Positions 27,413 through 37,066 of a stretch of DNA of 64,000 bases are shown here, piece by piece. Source of the stretch: Desulfosediminicola ganghwensis (lineage in GTDB: Bacteria; Desulfobacterota; Desulfobulbia; Desulfobulbales; Desulfocapsaceae); the NCBI RefSeq assembly GCF_005116675.2, contig NZ_CP050699.1:2627001-2691000 (forward strand). The letters are read 5' to 3'. How positions within the stretch are numbered: the stretch's first letter is position 1; every line of letters begins with the position of its first letter. The notes below the pieces were generated by a model. It searched no databases. It was not told the DNA's origin and saw only the letters and a list, made by a program, of their open reading frames with translations. The position numbers and the translations under genes were made by a program.

Positions 27413-28186
27413 GGCAGCTCCGGAATCAGGAGGTTGTTTTTTATATAATCGGACGGGTAAACAGATGGTCCGGGGAGTCTGAAAAATCACCCTAAGTGTC
27501 TGTATATTAAACGATCCTAACTGAAGTATACCTAAGGTTAGAAGAATAGCAAATTGGCCTGCAGAAAAGGCCGGATATGGTGTGGCCGGCTCTCAGAAGT
27601 GCGCTTGTAACTTTTTTAGATTGGGAATTTATAAATGTTTTATGGCTAATTGGGAATAATTACTGTGATTTTAGGTGCTACCATAAAAAGCCATGTAAAA
27701 ATTCATTGAAAAATCCTCAGATGATGGTATCACATCTCTGGGGGGGAAATTGAGCGGATTTGCTTAACGTATTAGATTTATTGGAAAAATGCTTTAGATC
27801 AGGGGCGCATTTGCTCCGGTGTCGGAGCTGTCGCGTTATAGGGAACACTTAGGGGAAATCAGGCTTGGAACTGGTGGATGCAACCTGGGCGAATGGAACA
27901 GGGTGTTTCCGCGCGTTTTCAGCTTTCAGGTATGATTTCTACTATAAACCCAAGTGTACGATTCTTACCTGGCAGCAGGCAGGAATGTGAGTAGGCAGGA
28001 TAAGATCAACCATTTTAAAACTACACTGAAACACATGCAAATTACCCCCCACCCAGTCAGCACTGTTTCTTTTGGCATTGCGATGTACTCCAGCAGGTTC
28101 CTGCCGGAAAAGGCTTCTGTGCTTTGCAGAAATATTGCAGGATTTATTGTAGCTTCCGATGAAAATGGATCCTCGGGAGATGTTGC
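27413..28186. other. Divergent spacer between the E1 operon and a hybrid kinase gene
   Basis: A 774-base AT-rich region that must hold the promoters for both directions. Visible dyads are CCTAAC (27513-27518) with GTTAG around a central GTATAC, a candidate operator close to the E1 alpha start, and CAGATG/CATCTCTG near 27718-27741. CCAGCAGG/CCTGCCGG lies at about 28091-28108. No convincing gene is present; frames there look random. Confidence 0.4.
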
Positions 28187-30088
28187 ATGACTGCAGTTCA
28201 AATTTTACTGGTGGATGCTGAAGCCCGTTTTATTGAGATGCTGCAGCCTATCCTGGAGCACCATGGCTACGCCTGTGAAAAGGCAGTTACCGGTGCAGAG
28301 GCAATTCACCTGCTAAAATCCAGATCATTCGACCTGGCGTTGCTCGATATAGATCTGCCGGATATTTCAGGCTGTGAGGTGGCTAAATATATTGCTGACA
28401 CCTGCCCACAGACAATTGCGATCATGCTCACCGGCGGTGGCACTGTTCAGGAAGCGGTACAGGCCATGAAGCTTGGCGCTTATGACTTCCTGCATAAACC
28501 ATTGAACCATGAACTTCTCTTGCAGACCCTGGAAAAGGCGGTTGAGCATAATCGCCTGAAGACCGAACTCCAAAACAGTGAATACCGTTTCAGGGTACTG
28601 GCCGAAGGTGCCTGGGAAGGGATCGTCATCCATAAAGAAGGGAAAATCGTTGAGGCAAACAGACCGTTTCACCAGATGTTCGGTTTTGATACCGAAGAGT
28701 CGCTCAAGGGGGTTGACGTTGCACGCTTGCTGCAGCCTGAGTTTGGAGGAAAGCTCCCCACCTGCCCGGACGAAAGGGCAGAAGGAGTGTGTGCGGTCAC
28801 GATGTGCAGACCTGATGGCAGGGAACTGCCGGTGGAGGCGAAAGCACTGGAAATCGTTTACCAGGAGCAGCCAATGCAGGTCTGGGTGCTGCGGGACATG
28901 ACCCGGCGGTTGCAGGTCGAGCAGGAAAAACTTGAGTTGCAGAGTAAACTTGCAGCGGCTGAAAAACTTAACGCCCTTGGTCTCATGGCCGGTTCCGTCG
29001 CCCATGATCTGAACAATATCCTGACAGGAGTGGTGAGTTATCCTGATTTGCTGCTGCGGCAGATGGATAACAGCAATCCGTTTTATTCTCAGATAGAGAA
29101 GATCCGCGAAGCGGGGAAGAGAGCAGCCGCAGTGGTATCCGATCTTATGACCATAACCCGTGGCCGCAATCAGCCGAAAAGCATCCAGAATCCCAATGCA
29201 CTCATAAAGAACTACCTCGAGTCACTGGAACACACGGAGCGACTCACCCATTTTCCAGGTGCGGAGGTGAAGACCAGCTTGCATCCGGAGGTGGCGAATC
29301 TGTGCTGCTCTCCACAACACCTCCATAAGCTGTTGCTTAACCTGATCGGCAATGCTCTTGAGGCTATTGGCCCGGAAGGTACTGTAAAAGTGAGTACCGA
29401 TAATTGCTCAGTCAAACATCCCCTGCACAATTCGCCGGGGTCTGTGGGAAGCTCATTTGTTAAATTGACGGTTGCCGATGATGGACCTGGAATAAGTGAC
29501 GAAGACCTCGTACAGATATTTGATCCTTTCTACTCGACCAAGTTCATGGGCAAAAGCGGTACAGGTCTCGGTTTGTCTGTGGTGTGGAATATCGTACAGG
29601 ATCATGGTGGCTGGATCGAGGTGCATAACACACATCCCGGCGCGAGGTTTGATGTTTACCTGCCGGCTTCGGCAGAGAGTGTACGCGAGGTCTCGGTTAT
29701 TGGCGGCTCGGTGAAATCGAGAAGAGGAGAGCGGATTCTGGTCGTTGATGATCAAGTCGAGCAGAACGAGATCTTTGAAGCTGCCCTGGGGAAACTTGGT
29801 TATACCACTCACTCGCTTACCAGTGGTGAAGCCGCTATAAAGTTTTTGCGGGAGAACAGGGTTGACCTGTTGATGATCGATATACTTATGGGGAAGGGCC
29901 TCAATGGGCGCGAGACCCTGGAGGTTATCCTCAAGGAGTGGCCGGAACAGAAAGTCATTGTAGTGAGTGGTTATGCCCGACAGGAGGAGTTTCTGAAATG
30001 CAGGGAACTTGGGGTTAACGTCTTTCTCGAAAAACCAGTAACCCTGGCGGATATGGACAGTGCAGTGAGCACCGTGTTGAACTCATAG
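28187..30088 (+). CDS. Receiver-PAS-histidine kinase-receiver hybrid protein, cytosolic
   Basis: A 633-residue protein with no membrane segment. An N-terminal receiver has Asp54 in ALLDIDLPD and a conserved Lys near 104. A PAS domain spans about 127-240, then the kinase core with His273 in AHDLNN, an ATP-binding domain with GPGI and GTGLGLSV, and a second receiver with Asp565. The segment AHDLNNILTGVVSYPDLL is identical to that of the hybrid kinase at 225-3194, and the C-terminal receivers share a GLNG after the aspartate, so the two are paralogues over the kinase-receiver half. GGGAG precedes the ATG. Neighbours give no clue to the signal. Confidence 0.9.
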   Translation: MTAVQILLVDAEARFIEMLQPILEHHGYACEKAVTGAEAIHLLKSRSFDLALLDIDLPDISGCEVAKYIADTCPQTIAIMLTGGGTVQEAVQAMKLGAYDFLHKPLNHELLLQTLEKAVEHNRLKTELQNSEYRFRVLAEGAWEGIVIHKEGKIVEANRPFHQMFGFDTEESLKGVDVARLLQPEFGGKLPTCPDERAEGVCAVTMCRPDGRELPVEAKALEIVYQEQPMQVWVLRDMTRRLQVEQEKLELQSKLAAAEKLNALGLMAGSVAHDLNNILTGVVSYPDLLLRQMDNSNPFYSQIEKIREAGKRAAAVVSDLMTITRGRNQPKSIQNPNALIKNYLESLEHTERLTHFPGAEVKTSLHPEVANLCCSPQHLHKLLLNLIGNALEAIGPEGTVKVSTDNCSVKHPLHNSPGSVGSSFVKLTVADDGPGISDEDLVQIFDPFYSTKFMGKSGTGLGLSVVWNIVQDHGGWIEVHNTHPGARFDVYLPASAESVREVSVIGGSVKSRRGERILVVDDQVEQNEIFEAALGKLGYTTHSLTSGEAAIKFLRENRVDLLMIDILMGKGLNGRETLEVILKEWPEQKVIVVSGYARQEEFLKCRELGVNVFLEKPVTLADMDSAVSTVLNS

Positions 30089-30529
30089 CCTCCGGAGTAC
30101 GCTCACAAGGTTTCTTGCTGCAACTTCTTTTTCCGACTCCCCATAATCTTCAGCCTGAAAAGGTGAGCAGAGAGGAGAAAGGCGTGGGAGGCAACTGACG
30201 CCATCCTTGATTTATTGAGCATATCGGGTTGTTGGTACGAGCTTTTTAGCTCTCAACTGAGTTTTAGTGGGAGGCAGATTCTTTCTTCTTAAGTTTCCTT
30301 GAACATGAATGAAAATGGAAACGTCTTGACCTGGATGGTGGTAGCCTCGTATAAATGAGAACTGCCCTGCACGAGACAGAGTGGGATACGGCGTTTGGGC
30401 TATTGGGCTATGGGAGAGATGGAACAATAAAAGATCTTTTGAAACTTTTAGCTGCAGCAGCCTGATCTTAAGTAAGGGAGAAGTATGCTGCCATAAAGAG
30501 AGTTTCAGCCATGTAATCGGGAGAATGTT
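30089..30529. other. Intergenic region, nothing assigned
   Basis: A 441-base space between the kinase and the EamA gene. It is AT-rich with short frames only. GAGCTTTTTAGCTC at 30239-30252 is a small palindrome. I see no RNA gene, terminator with T-tract, or credible ORF. Confidence 0.5.
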
Positions 30530-31393
30530 ATGGTTTATCTGGTTGGCATCACCTGTCTGTGGGCGTTTTCATTCAGTCTTATCGGTGTTTACCTGGCAGG
30601 CCAGGTTGACTCATACTTTGCGGTGTTGACCCGTGTATTTCTGGCTGCCCTGGTTTTCCTGCCTATGCTGCGCAGAATCCCCGTACATCTTGCAACGAAA
30701 TTTATGGCCCTTGGTGCAGTGCAGCTCGGGCTCATGTACATATTTTACTACAAGTCCTTCTTGCTGTTATCTGTTCCTGAAGTACTTGTTTTCACCATTC
30801 TCACACCGGTGTATGTCACCCTTATCTACGATCTCATGCAAGGGCGGTTCAGCTACCGCTATCTGGTCAGCGCTGTGATGGCCGTGATCGGCGCTGCGAT
30901 TATTCGCTACAACGCGGTTGGTTCCGAGGTCTTGCTGGGTTTTCTGGTTGTACAGGGGGCAAATCTCTGTTTTGCGCTAGGCCAGGTCGGCTATAAGGTG
31001 GTTTTGGAGAGAAACAAGCTTGATCTGCCCCAGCGAGCCGTGTTCGGATATTTCTATCTCGGGGCTTTGATTGTGGCAGGTTGTTCCTGGATGATTTTCG
31101 GCAACCCGGGAAAATTGCCTGTCACAACAACGCAGTGGGGAATACTGGTTTACCTCGGAATCGTTGCCTCTGGACTCGGCTATTTTCTCTGGAACAAGGG
31201 CGCCACCATGGTGGATGCAGGAGTACTGGCGATAATGAACAATGCGCTGGTACCGGCAGGCCTCATGGTTAATCTGCTGATCTGGAACCGGGAGGCGGAT
31301 CTGTTGCGGTTGAGTCTTGGTGGTGGAGTGCTGCTACTTTCCCTGTTTTTCCACAAGTATTGGGCAAACCGAAATATCTCACGTGCTTTTTAA
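30530..31393 (+). CDS. EamA/DMT-family transporter
   Basis: A 287-residue inner-membrane protein with about ten hydrophobic helices arranged as two EamA repeats, the pattern of drug/metabolite exporters. The first repeat opens with LVGITCLWAFSFSLIGVYLAG and the second carries the typical GLGYFLWNKG near its end. GGGAG precedes the ATG. It is transcribed alone between a hybrid kinase and cstA, so its substrate cannot be inferred. Confidence 0.85.
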   Translation: MVYLVGITCLWAFSFSLIGVYLAGQVDSYFAVLTRVFLAALVFLPMLRRIPVHLATKFMALGAVQLGLMYIFYYKSFLLLSVPEVLVFTILTPVYVTLIYDLMQGRFSYRYLVSAVMAVIGAAIIRYNAVGSEVLLGFLVVQGANLCFALGQVGYKVVLERNKLDLPQRAVFGYFYLGALIVAGCSWMIFGNPGKLPVTTTQWGILVYLGIVASGLGYFLWNKGATMVDAGVLAIMNNALVPAGLMVNLLIWNREADLLRLSLGGGVLLLSLFFHKYWANRNISRAF

Positions 31394-31515
31394 TATTGCA
31401 GGTAAAGCTGGTACGTTCTCATGAACTATTCGAGTGAAAGGAAGACAGCCAGAAATTGCCCGACCTGCTGAAATGCCCCTGTCAACCGGCACCTTTGACC
31501 GGTTCACCGTCTTAA

Positions 31516-31555
31516 AACAGCCCGTCCTGGAATATTCTCACCGGGACGGGCTGTT
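31516..31555. terminator. Strong hairpin between the EamA and cstA genes
   Basis: AACAGCCCGTCCTGG (31516-31530) pairs with CCGGGACGGGCTGTT (31541-31555) around a ten-base loop. The flanking T-tract is weak, better on the minus strand (TTTTAAG). It probably ends the EamA transcript. The rest of the 311-base gap shows nothing else. Confidence 0.6.
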
Positions 31556-31704
31556 ACGCCATTAAAAATAAAAAATCAATAGACGCCACATAAGGTCATC
31601 CTTATGATAGGATTTAGGTGGGGAACTGTTACACTGCCCTCTGCAGATCTGATACGTATTGCCTCCTTAATCCTCTTGCTAAACGCCTTACCTGAGTTGA
31701 GGTT

Positions 31705-33132
31705 ATGATAATATTTTTTGCGAGCGTTGCCGCGCTTATAATTGGCTATCTGGTTTACGGGGCGGTTATTGACAGGATTTTTGGTGCGGATCCAAACAGA
31801 AAAACCCCGGCAGAAACGATGCAGGATGGGGTCGATTATCTCGAGCTTCCGCCCTGGAAGATCTTTCTTATTCAACTCTTGAACATAGCTGGTTTAGGCC
31901 CGATTTTCGGCCCAATTCTGGGGGCGTTGTATGGGCCTGTGGCGTTGGTCTGGATTGTGCTGGGAGCAATCTTCGCCGGTGCTGTACACGATTACTTTTC
32001 CGGCATGCTCTCGGTTCGTTATAACGGACAAAGTGTGCCGGATGTAGTGGGGCAAAATCTCGGAATGCTTTTCAAGCAGTTCATGCGTGGTTTCTCTGTG
32101 ATTCTCCTGATTTTGGTTGGGGTGGTATTTTTTCTCGCGCCTGCGGAATTGTTACAGAATCTGACCGGCATTGACGTGAAGATTTTGGTCGGTATCATCC
32201 TGGCATATTATTTTATGGCGACAATTCTTCCCATCGACAAGATAATTGGCAGAGTGTACCCCATTTTCGGCGCCATACTGATCTTTATGGCGGTTGGTCT
32301 TATGACTATGCTGATAGCCAAAGGATATGATTTTTATCCGCAGAGAACGCTGGTAAACGTCAATCCGCAAAATCTGCCACTCTGGCCGCTGATGTTCATA
32401 ACGATTGCCTGTGGGGCGGTGAGTGGATTTCATGCCACCCAGTCACCTCTCATGGCCCGTTGCCTGCCGAATGAAAAATATGGCCGTAGCGTCTTCTACG
32501 GTTCGATGATTGCCGAGGGAGTTATCGCTCTGATCTGGTGTACACTGGCCATTTCATTTTTTCATACCCCGGAAATGTTGAACAAGGTTCTCGGAGAAGG
32601 TGGTCCGGGGCTGGTGGTCAATCAGGTTTCCACAACTCTGCTTGGTCCATTTGGCGGGGTATTGGCCATTATCGGTGTTGTGCTGTTGCCTATCACCTCA
32701 GGAGATACTGCTTTTCGCAGTGCCCGGCTGATATTAGCCGATACGTTCAAACTCTCCCAGGTTGAACCGGTCAAACGCCTGTTGATAGCGGTACCGCTTT
32801 TTGCTGTGGGTTTTCTTATTTCGTTGTCAGAGTATGGACTTATCTGGCGCTATTTCGGCTGGGCCAACCAGACTTTGGCAACAGTGGTTCTCTGGGCGGC
32901 CGCCATGTATCTCCTGAAGCACGGTAAACTGCATTGGGTGGCAAGTCTTCCGGCAACGTTCATGACGGTTGTTGTCGTCACTTTTCTTGCAAACTCCGGG
33001 ATAGGATTTGGCTTGCCCATGAACGTCTCTACTTCAATAGGTCTGGGAGTGGCGTTCGTGATTGTTGTGGCCTTTTTCAATAAAGCGAGGACGCTTCGTA
33101 TCCAGGGAAAGGAGTTTGGCGAACCGCAATAA
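31705..33132 (+). CDS. cstA: Carbon starvation protein A family (short CstA-type permease)
   Basis: A 475-residue polytopic membrane protein of the CstA family, implicated in peptide or pyruvate uptake in enteric bacteria. The conserved N-terminal ETMQDGVDY segment and the GPIFGPILGALYGP segment are diagnostic, as are GAVHDYFSGMLS and the SGFHATQSPL motif. It is shorter than the roughly 700-residue E. coli CstA, matching the compact subgroup found in many anaerobes. Start ATG 31705. The neighbours are an EamA permease and a secreted protein, so no operon context is available. Confidence 0.88.
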   Translation: MIIFFASVAALIIGYLVYGAVIDRIFGADPNRKTPAETMQDGVDYLELPPWKIFLIQLLNIAGLGPIFGPILGALYGPVALVWIVLGAIFAGAVHDYFSGMLSVRYNGQSVPDVVGQNLGMLFKQFMRGFSVILLILVGVVFFLAPAELLQNLTGIDVKILVGIILAYYFMATILPIDKIIGRVYPIFGAILIFMAVGLMTMLIAKGYDFYPQRTLVNVNPQNLPLWPLMFITIACGAVSGFHATQSPLMARCLPNEKYGRSVFYGSMIAEGVIALIWCTLAISFFHTPEMLNKVLGEGGPGLVVNQVSTTLLGPFGGVLAIIGVVLLPITSGDTAFRSARLILADTFKLSQVEPVKRLLIAVPLFAVGFLISLSEYGLIWRYFGWANQTLATVVLWAAAMYLLKHGKLHWVASLPATFMTVVVVTFLANSGIGFGLPMNVSTSIGLGVAFVIVVAFFNKARTLRIQGKEFGEPQ

Positions 33133-33205
33133 AATTCAGTTTTGATCACGACAGGCGCCTGCTCCTTGCTCCGTGTGTATCTACAGACCGTAAAGGGTGG
33201 CTGGG

Positions 33206-33637
33206 ATGAAGAAAGGTCGTACATTTTTTCTTTTGCTGTGGCTTACATTTTGTCTGCCTATGTCTGGATTCGCTAATGATTACGCCGGGCAGTGGCTGGG
33301 AACTATTAGAGAGTCGATCAACATGTGCGAAGGTTTGGGGAAGGCGGAACCAGGCGATTATAAGCTGACAATAATCCAGCAAGGGCCCGATATAACCATC
33401 ATGGATAATGTTCAACAGAAGCCCTATACCGGGGTGATCCGGCCGGAGCAGCCGCTTGAAGCGTTTGTTCAGGGAACGTATGTGGAACACGGGGGCTATA
33501 TAAGCGAGCTTGTTACTATCCAGTTTACCGATGAGGGCAGGGGGGAAGGTGAGTCTGTCTGGCGGTGGTCGGATGGGTACCATGGTTGCGGTGGACGATT
33601 TTCATTTGTTCTGACCAGGATAAGACCATATAAGTAA
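33206..33637 (+). CDS. Secreted protein of unknown function
   Basis: A 143-residue protein with an N-terminal signal peptide ending near SGFA (about residue 22). The mature part is likely beta-rich and contains cysteines at NMCEG and HGCGG. I use ATG 33206 because AAAGGG sits eight bases upstream; an in-frame GTG lies three codons earlier. I do not recognise the family. It follows cstA by about 70 bases on the same strand and may be cotranscribed, but nothing links the functions. Confidence 0.65.
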   Translation: MKKGRTFFLLLWLTFCLPMSGFANDYAGQWLGTIRESINMCEGLGKAEPGDYKLTIIQQGPDITIMDNVQQKPYTGVIRPEQPLEAFVQGTYVEHGGYISELVTIQFTDEGRGEGESVWRWSDGYHGCGGRFSFVLTRIRPYK

Positions 33638-34086
33638 ATGATTTTCTGTGAAAAAAGTGATTGTGAAGGGGGCTCCGGGCGTTGAATGGTGCACCAGTTG
33701 TAACTGGGGCAAGGAAAAATAATTTGTCCCGATATTTTATTTGATGAGTGAAGAACTTGTTCTGGCGGCAAATTTAACGAAAAACTCATAATTGGAGACT
33801 GGCTACGATGCACGTGTTGGTAACTATCCCTTCTGGTGAGGAAAAGTGTCTTAATGAAATTGTAACAAATGTAACGATATGACGCTTGTAGTGGAGTGGT
33901 ATGTGGGTTAGTTAATGCCTTGAGATAGTTATAAAAAATATGATTTCAAGCTGTCGTGATCGGGTGCGTCAGCGCTGTTGTTTGCGGAAGCCGGGGTTAC
34001 TTGTTTTTTTACTAACGAACGTATATTCATCTCGTCGACAGAGTGATCTATCTCGAACACATTCGTAAACAAGGAGAACAGCTATA
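33638..34086 (+). promoter_or_regulatory. Upstream region of pst genes with a possible Pho-box-like repeat
   Basis: The 449-base space before pstS contains a direct repeat TGTAACAAATGTAAC at 33861-33875. It recalls PhoB sites in composition, but the 9-base spacing differs from the 11-base period of the classical Pho box. No gene is visible. Regulation by phosphate is expected from the operon, so the site is a candidate only. Confidence 0.35.
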
Positions 34087-35112
34087 ATGAAGAAAATATT
34101 GTTGTGCGCAATTGCAACTTTTTGCCTGCTTAGCGTGTCCACAGTTCAATCAGCACTTGCCAATACCCGCCTCGTAGGTTCAGGGGCCAGTTTCCCCGCG
34201 CCTTTGTACTCAATCTGGTTTCAGCAGTTCAGCAGAGCGAATTCCGATATTCAGGTGAACTATCAGTCCAAAGGCTCTGGTGCAGGTATCCGTGATTTCC
34301 AGAACGGTGTTGTCGATTTTGCGGCAAGTGACGCCGCTATGTCAGAAGAAGAGATTGCTGCGGTTGAAGGCGGTGTACAGCTTCTGCCCATGACTGCAGG
34401 TGAGGTTGTGCTTGCTTACAACCTGCAGGGTGTTGCGGAACTCAAGCTTCCCCGTGAAGTGTATCCTGCGATTTTCCTTGGCCAGATAAAAAAGTGGAAC
34501 GACCCTAAGATCGCTGAAGCAAACCCGGGAGTTACTCTGCCGGATCTTGACATCACCGTGGTAACACGCGCTGACAGCTCTGGTACTACGTACGTTTTTA
34601 CCAAGCATCTGAGCACCATTAACGAAGAATTCAGCAATGGGCCGGGTACTGGTAAAGCAATAAATTGGCCAAATGATGTTAAATTGGTCCGTTCACCGAA
34701 AAATGACGGTGTTACTGCGACCATTAAGCAGACCCCGGGTGCCATCGGGTACATTGAGATGGGGTTTGCACGTATGGCCCGGCTCGCCATGGCGGTGCTT
34801 CAGAACAAAGAGGGTGAGTATGTGAAGGCTGGTAAAGAGGGTGGTATGAAAGCCCTGGCCAGTGTTGAAATCCCGGAAGACATGATCGTATGGGCTTCCG
34901 ATCCTGCCGGCAAGGACTCGTATCCAATAGTTACCTACACCTGGATGGTTTTCCACAAGAAATACGATGATCCGAAAAAAGCAGATGCTCTTCGCAGGAT
35001 GGTAGAATACTGCCTCGACGAAGGCCAGAAAGTATCTGACAGAGCAGGCTATATCGAGTTGCCGGCAAACGTAGTTGAGCGTGTCCGCGAAGCTTCTAAA
35101 AATATCCAGTAA
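34087..35112 (+). CDS. pstS: Phosphate ABC transporter, periplasmic binding protein PstS
   Basis: A 341-residue phosphate-binding protein. The signal peptide runs to about residue 25 (ALA). The mature N-terminus has the typical GSGASFPAPLYSIWF segment and a SKGSGAGI phosphate-binding loop; further ligand residues lie in DFAASDAAM and ADSSGTTYVF. Length fits the family. AAGGAG precedes the ATG. It is the first gene of pstS-pstC-pstA-pstB. Confidence 0.95.
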   Translation: MKKILLCAIATFCLLSVSTVQSALANTRLVGSGASFPAPLYSIWFQQFSRANSDIQVNYQSKGSGAGIRDFQNGVVDFAASDAAMSEEEIAAVEGGVQLLPMTAGEVVLAYNLQGVAELKLPREVYPAIFLGQIKKWNDPKIAEANPGVTLPDLDITVVTRADSSGTTYVFTKHLSTINEEFSNGPGTGKAINWPNDVKLVRSPKNDGVTATIKQTPGAIGYIEMGFARMARLAMAVLQNKEGEYVKAGKEGGMKALASVEIPEDMIVWASDPAGKDSYPIVTYTWMVFHKKYDDPKKADALRRMVEYCLDEGQKVSDRAGYIELPANVVERVREASKNIQ

Positions 35113-35181
35113 ATATTTTCCTGGATACTTGTCAGTGTACCACCTGAGGCGGGCAAACCCGCCTCGTGGAGTTTAAGAGAA

Positions 35182-36153
35182 ATGCCCCACCACACAGACC
35201 CGAATACCGCTGAAGCGGGCTCTTTGTCGCGACCACCGTCAAAGGGAGACATATTATTTGATACATCATTTCGATGGATGACCCTGGCATTTACCTGGGC
35301 AACCATTTTTTTGCTTGGATACATCGTCTTTAAAATCGGTGGACAGGCATTGCCGGCGATCAGCCAATATGGCTTTAAATTTCTCACCACTACCACCTGG
35401 GATGTGAATGCCGGCCAATTCGGCATTCTGCCGGAAATATGGGGAACTCTCTACAGTTCGTTTCTTGCCCTTATTTTCGGTGGATTCTTCGGGGTGAGCA
35501 TTGCAATTTTTGTCACCCAGGATTTTTTGCCGAAAAGCGTGGAACTGGTCCTGAAAAACCTGATTGAGTTACTTGCAGCGATTCCGAGTGTTGTTTACGG
35601 CCTATGGGGCATTTATGTCCTGATTCCAATTGCCAGGCCTGTGGCAGAAGTTCTGCACAGCACATTCGGCTGGGTTCCGTTTTTCTCAACCAGCTTGAGT
35701 GGACCGGGCATGTTCCCGGCGGCGATAGTACTTTCCATCATGATTTTACCGACTGTTGCCGCCATATCGCAGGATGCGCTCAGGTCGGTCCCGCTCAAGA
35801 CCAAAGAAGCAGCTTTCGGTATGGGGACCACGCGCTGGGAGGCAATACTGCGCGTGATGTTGCCCACCGCCTCCGGCGGTATCTTCGGTGCCCTGGTGCT
35901 TGGCTTCGGTCGCGCACTTGGGGAGACCATGGCGCTGGCTATGCTGGTTGGTAACTCAAACCAGATCAGCCTCTCTGTATTTGCACCTGCCAACACTCTA
36001 GCTGCATTGCTGGCCTTGAACTTTCCCGAAGCCGGACCGCACGAGGCCGCGGTTCTCATGTATGCCGCCTGCGTGCTGCTGCTGATTACCCTGCTGGTGA
36101 ATATTGCCGGTGCGGCCCTGATCTCTTTCATGGGGCCGGGAGGTAGGAAATGA
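35182..36153 (+). CDS. pstC: Phosphate ABC transporter permease PstC
   Basis: A 323-residue inner-membrane permease with six helices. The cytoplasmic coupling segment (EAA loop) is present as ALRSVPLKTKEAAFGMGTTRWEA-type sequence near residues 203-225, and VYGLWGIYVLIP is a PstC hallmark. The stop overlaps the start of pstA (ATGA), so translation is coupled. Confidence 0.94.
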   Translation: MPHHTDPNTAEAGSLSRPPSKGDILFDTSFRWMTLAFTWATIFLLGYIVFKIGGQALPAISQYGFKFLTTTTWDVNAGQFGILPEIWGTLYSSFLALIFGGFFGVSIAIFVTQDFLPKSVELVLKNLIELLAAIPSVVYGLWGIYVLIPIARPVAEVLHSTFGWVPFFSTSLSGPGMFPAAIVLSIMILPTVAAISQDALRSVPLKTKEAAFGMGTTRWEAILRVMLPTASGGIFGALVLGFGRALGETMALAMLVGNSNQISLSVFAPANTLAALLALNFPEAGPHEAAVLMYAACVLLLITLLVNIAGAALISFMGPGGRK

Positions 36154-37031
36154 GTGACATGAAAAAGCAGGACATCTTACCCAACCTTGAACGTCAGCCC
36201 TTTGAACCGCGTGCTCTGAAGTCCATCGTGCTCAGTACCATTACCGTAATTTGTGCGCTGATAGCGATTGTGCCGCTGTTCTCGGTACTGGTGATGCTGC
36301 TTTACAAGGGCGGCAAGAGGCTGAATTTAGAGGTGTTCTACTCGTTGCCACCAACGGCTTTTGATCTGGGCGGCGGTTTTGGCAATGCCATCCTGGGCAC
36401 CCTGTTTATGGTTGGTGTCGGTGCTCTGATCAGCATGCCGTTCGGTGTTCTGGCGGCAATATTCCTGGCTGAACTGGGTTCGCACAGCACGGTCGCCAAG
36501 GTGGCGAGATTCTGCGCCAAGACCATGACCGGTCTGCCATCGATCCTGGCCGGTGTTTTTGCCTATGCGGCCGTTGTTCTCGTCATGGGTTCATACTCTG
36601 CCTGGGCTGGTGGTATTGCGCTGTCACTGCTGATGATTCCAGTCGTGATGCTGACTACTGAAGAGGCGATCAAGATGGTGCCGAATCCGATGAGAGAGGC
36701 AGCATTCGGCATGGGATGTACCCAGGCTCAATCGATGACCAAGGTTATTTTGCCGGTGGCCCTGCCAAGTATTATTACTGGTGTGGTACTTGCCGTGGCA
36801 CGAGCTGCAGGTGAAACCGCACCGCTGCTTTTCACAGCGCTTTTCAGTGATTACTGGCTACGGGCCAATGAGCCGACAGCGTCCCTCGCGGTACTCATTT
36901 ACAATTACTCGGGTATGCCGTTCGAAAATCAGATCGAGCTTGCCTGGGCAGCATCGCTGGTGTTGGTGCTGCTTGTTTTTGTATTGAATATGATCAGCCG
37001 TGCCATTGGCCGGCGTACAAGAATTAAATAG
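36150..37031 (+). CDS. pstA: Phosphate ABC transporter permease PstA
   Basis: A 293-residue permease, the partner of PstC. Six hydrophobic helices, the FGVLAAIFLAE segment, the GLPSILAGVF segment and the EAA-type coupling loop MREAAFGMGCTQ are visible. A four-base overlap with pstC and a 35-base gap to pstB support one transcript. Confidence 0.94.
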   Translation: MSDMKKQDILPNLERQPFEPRALKSIVLSTITVICALIAIVPLFSVLVMLLYKGGKRLNLEVFYSLPPTAFDLGGGFGNAILGTLFMVGVGALISMPFGVLAAIFLAELGSHSTVAKVARFCAKTMTGLPSILAGVFAYAAVVLVMGSYSAWAGGIALSLLMIPVVMLTTEEAIKMVPNPMREAAFGMGCTQAQSMTKVILPVALPSIITGVVLAVARAAGETAPLLFTALFSDYWLRANEPTASLAVLIYNYSGMPFENQIELAWAASLVLVLLVFVLNMISRAIGRRTRIK

Positions 37032-37066
37032 AGAATTCAATCCGCAGAAAAAGAAATCGTTGAATT

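Noticed and set aside
27954-28190. Overlapping 78-codon frames on both strands before the hybrid kinase
   Set aside because: No ribosome site or protein-like pattern, and both run across the promoter region of the kinase.
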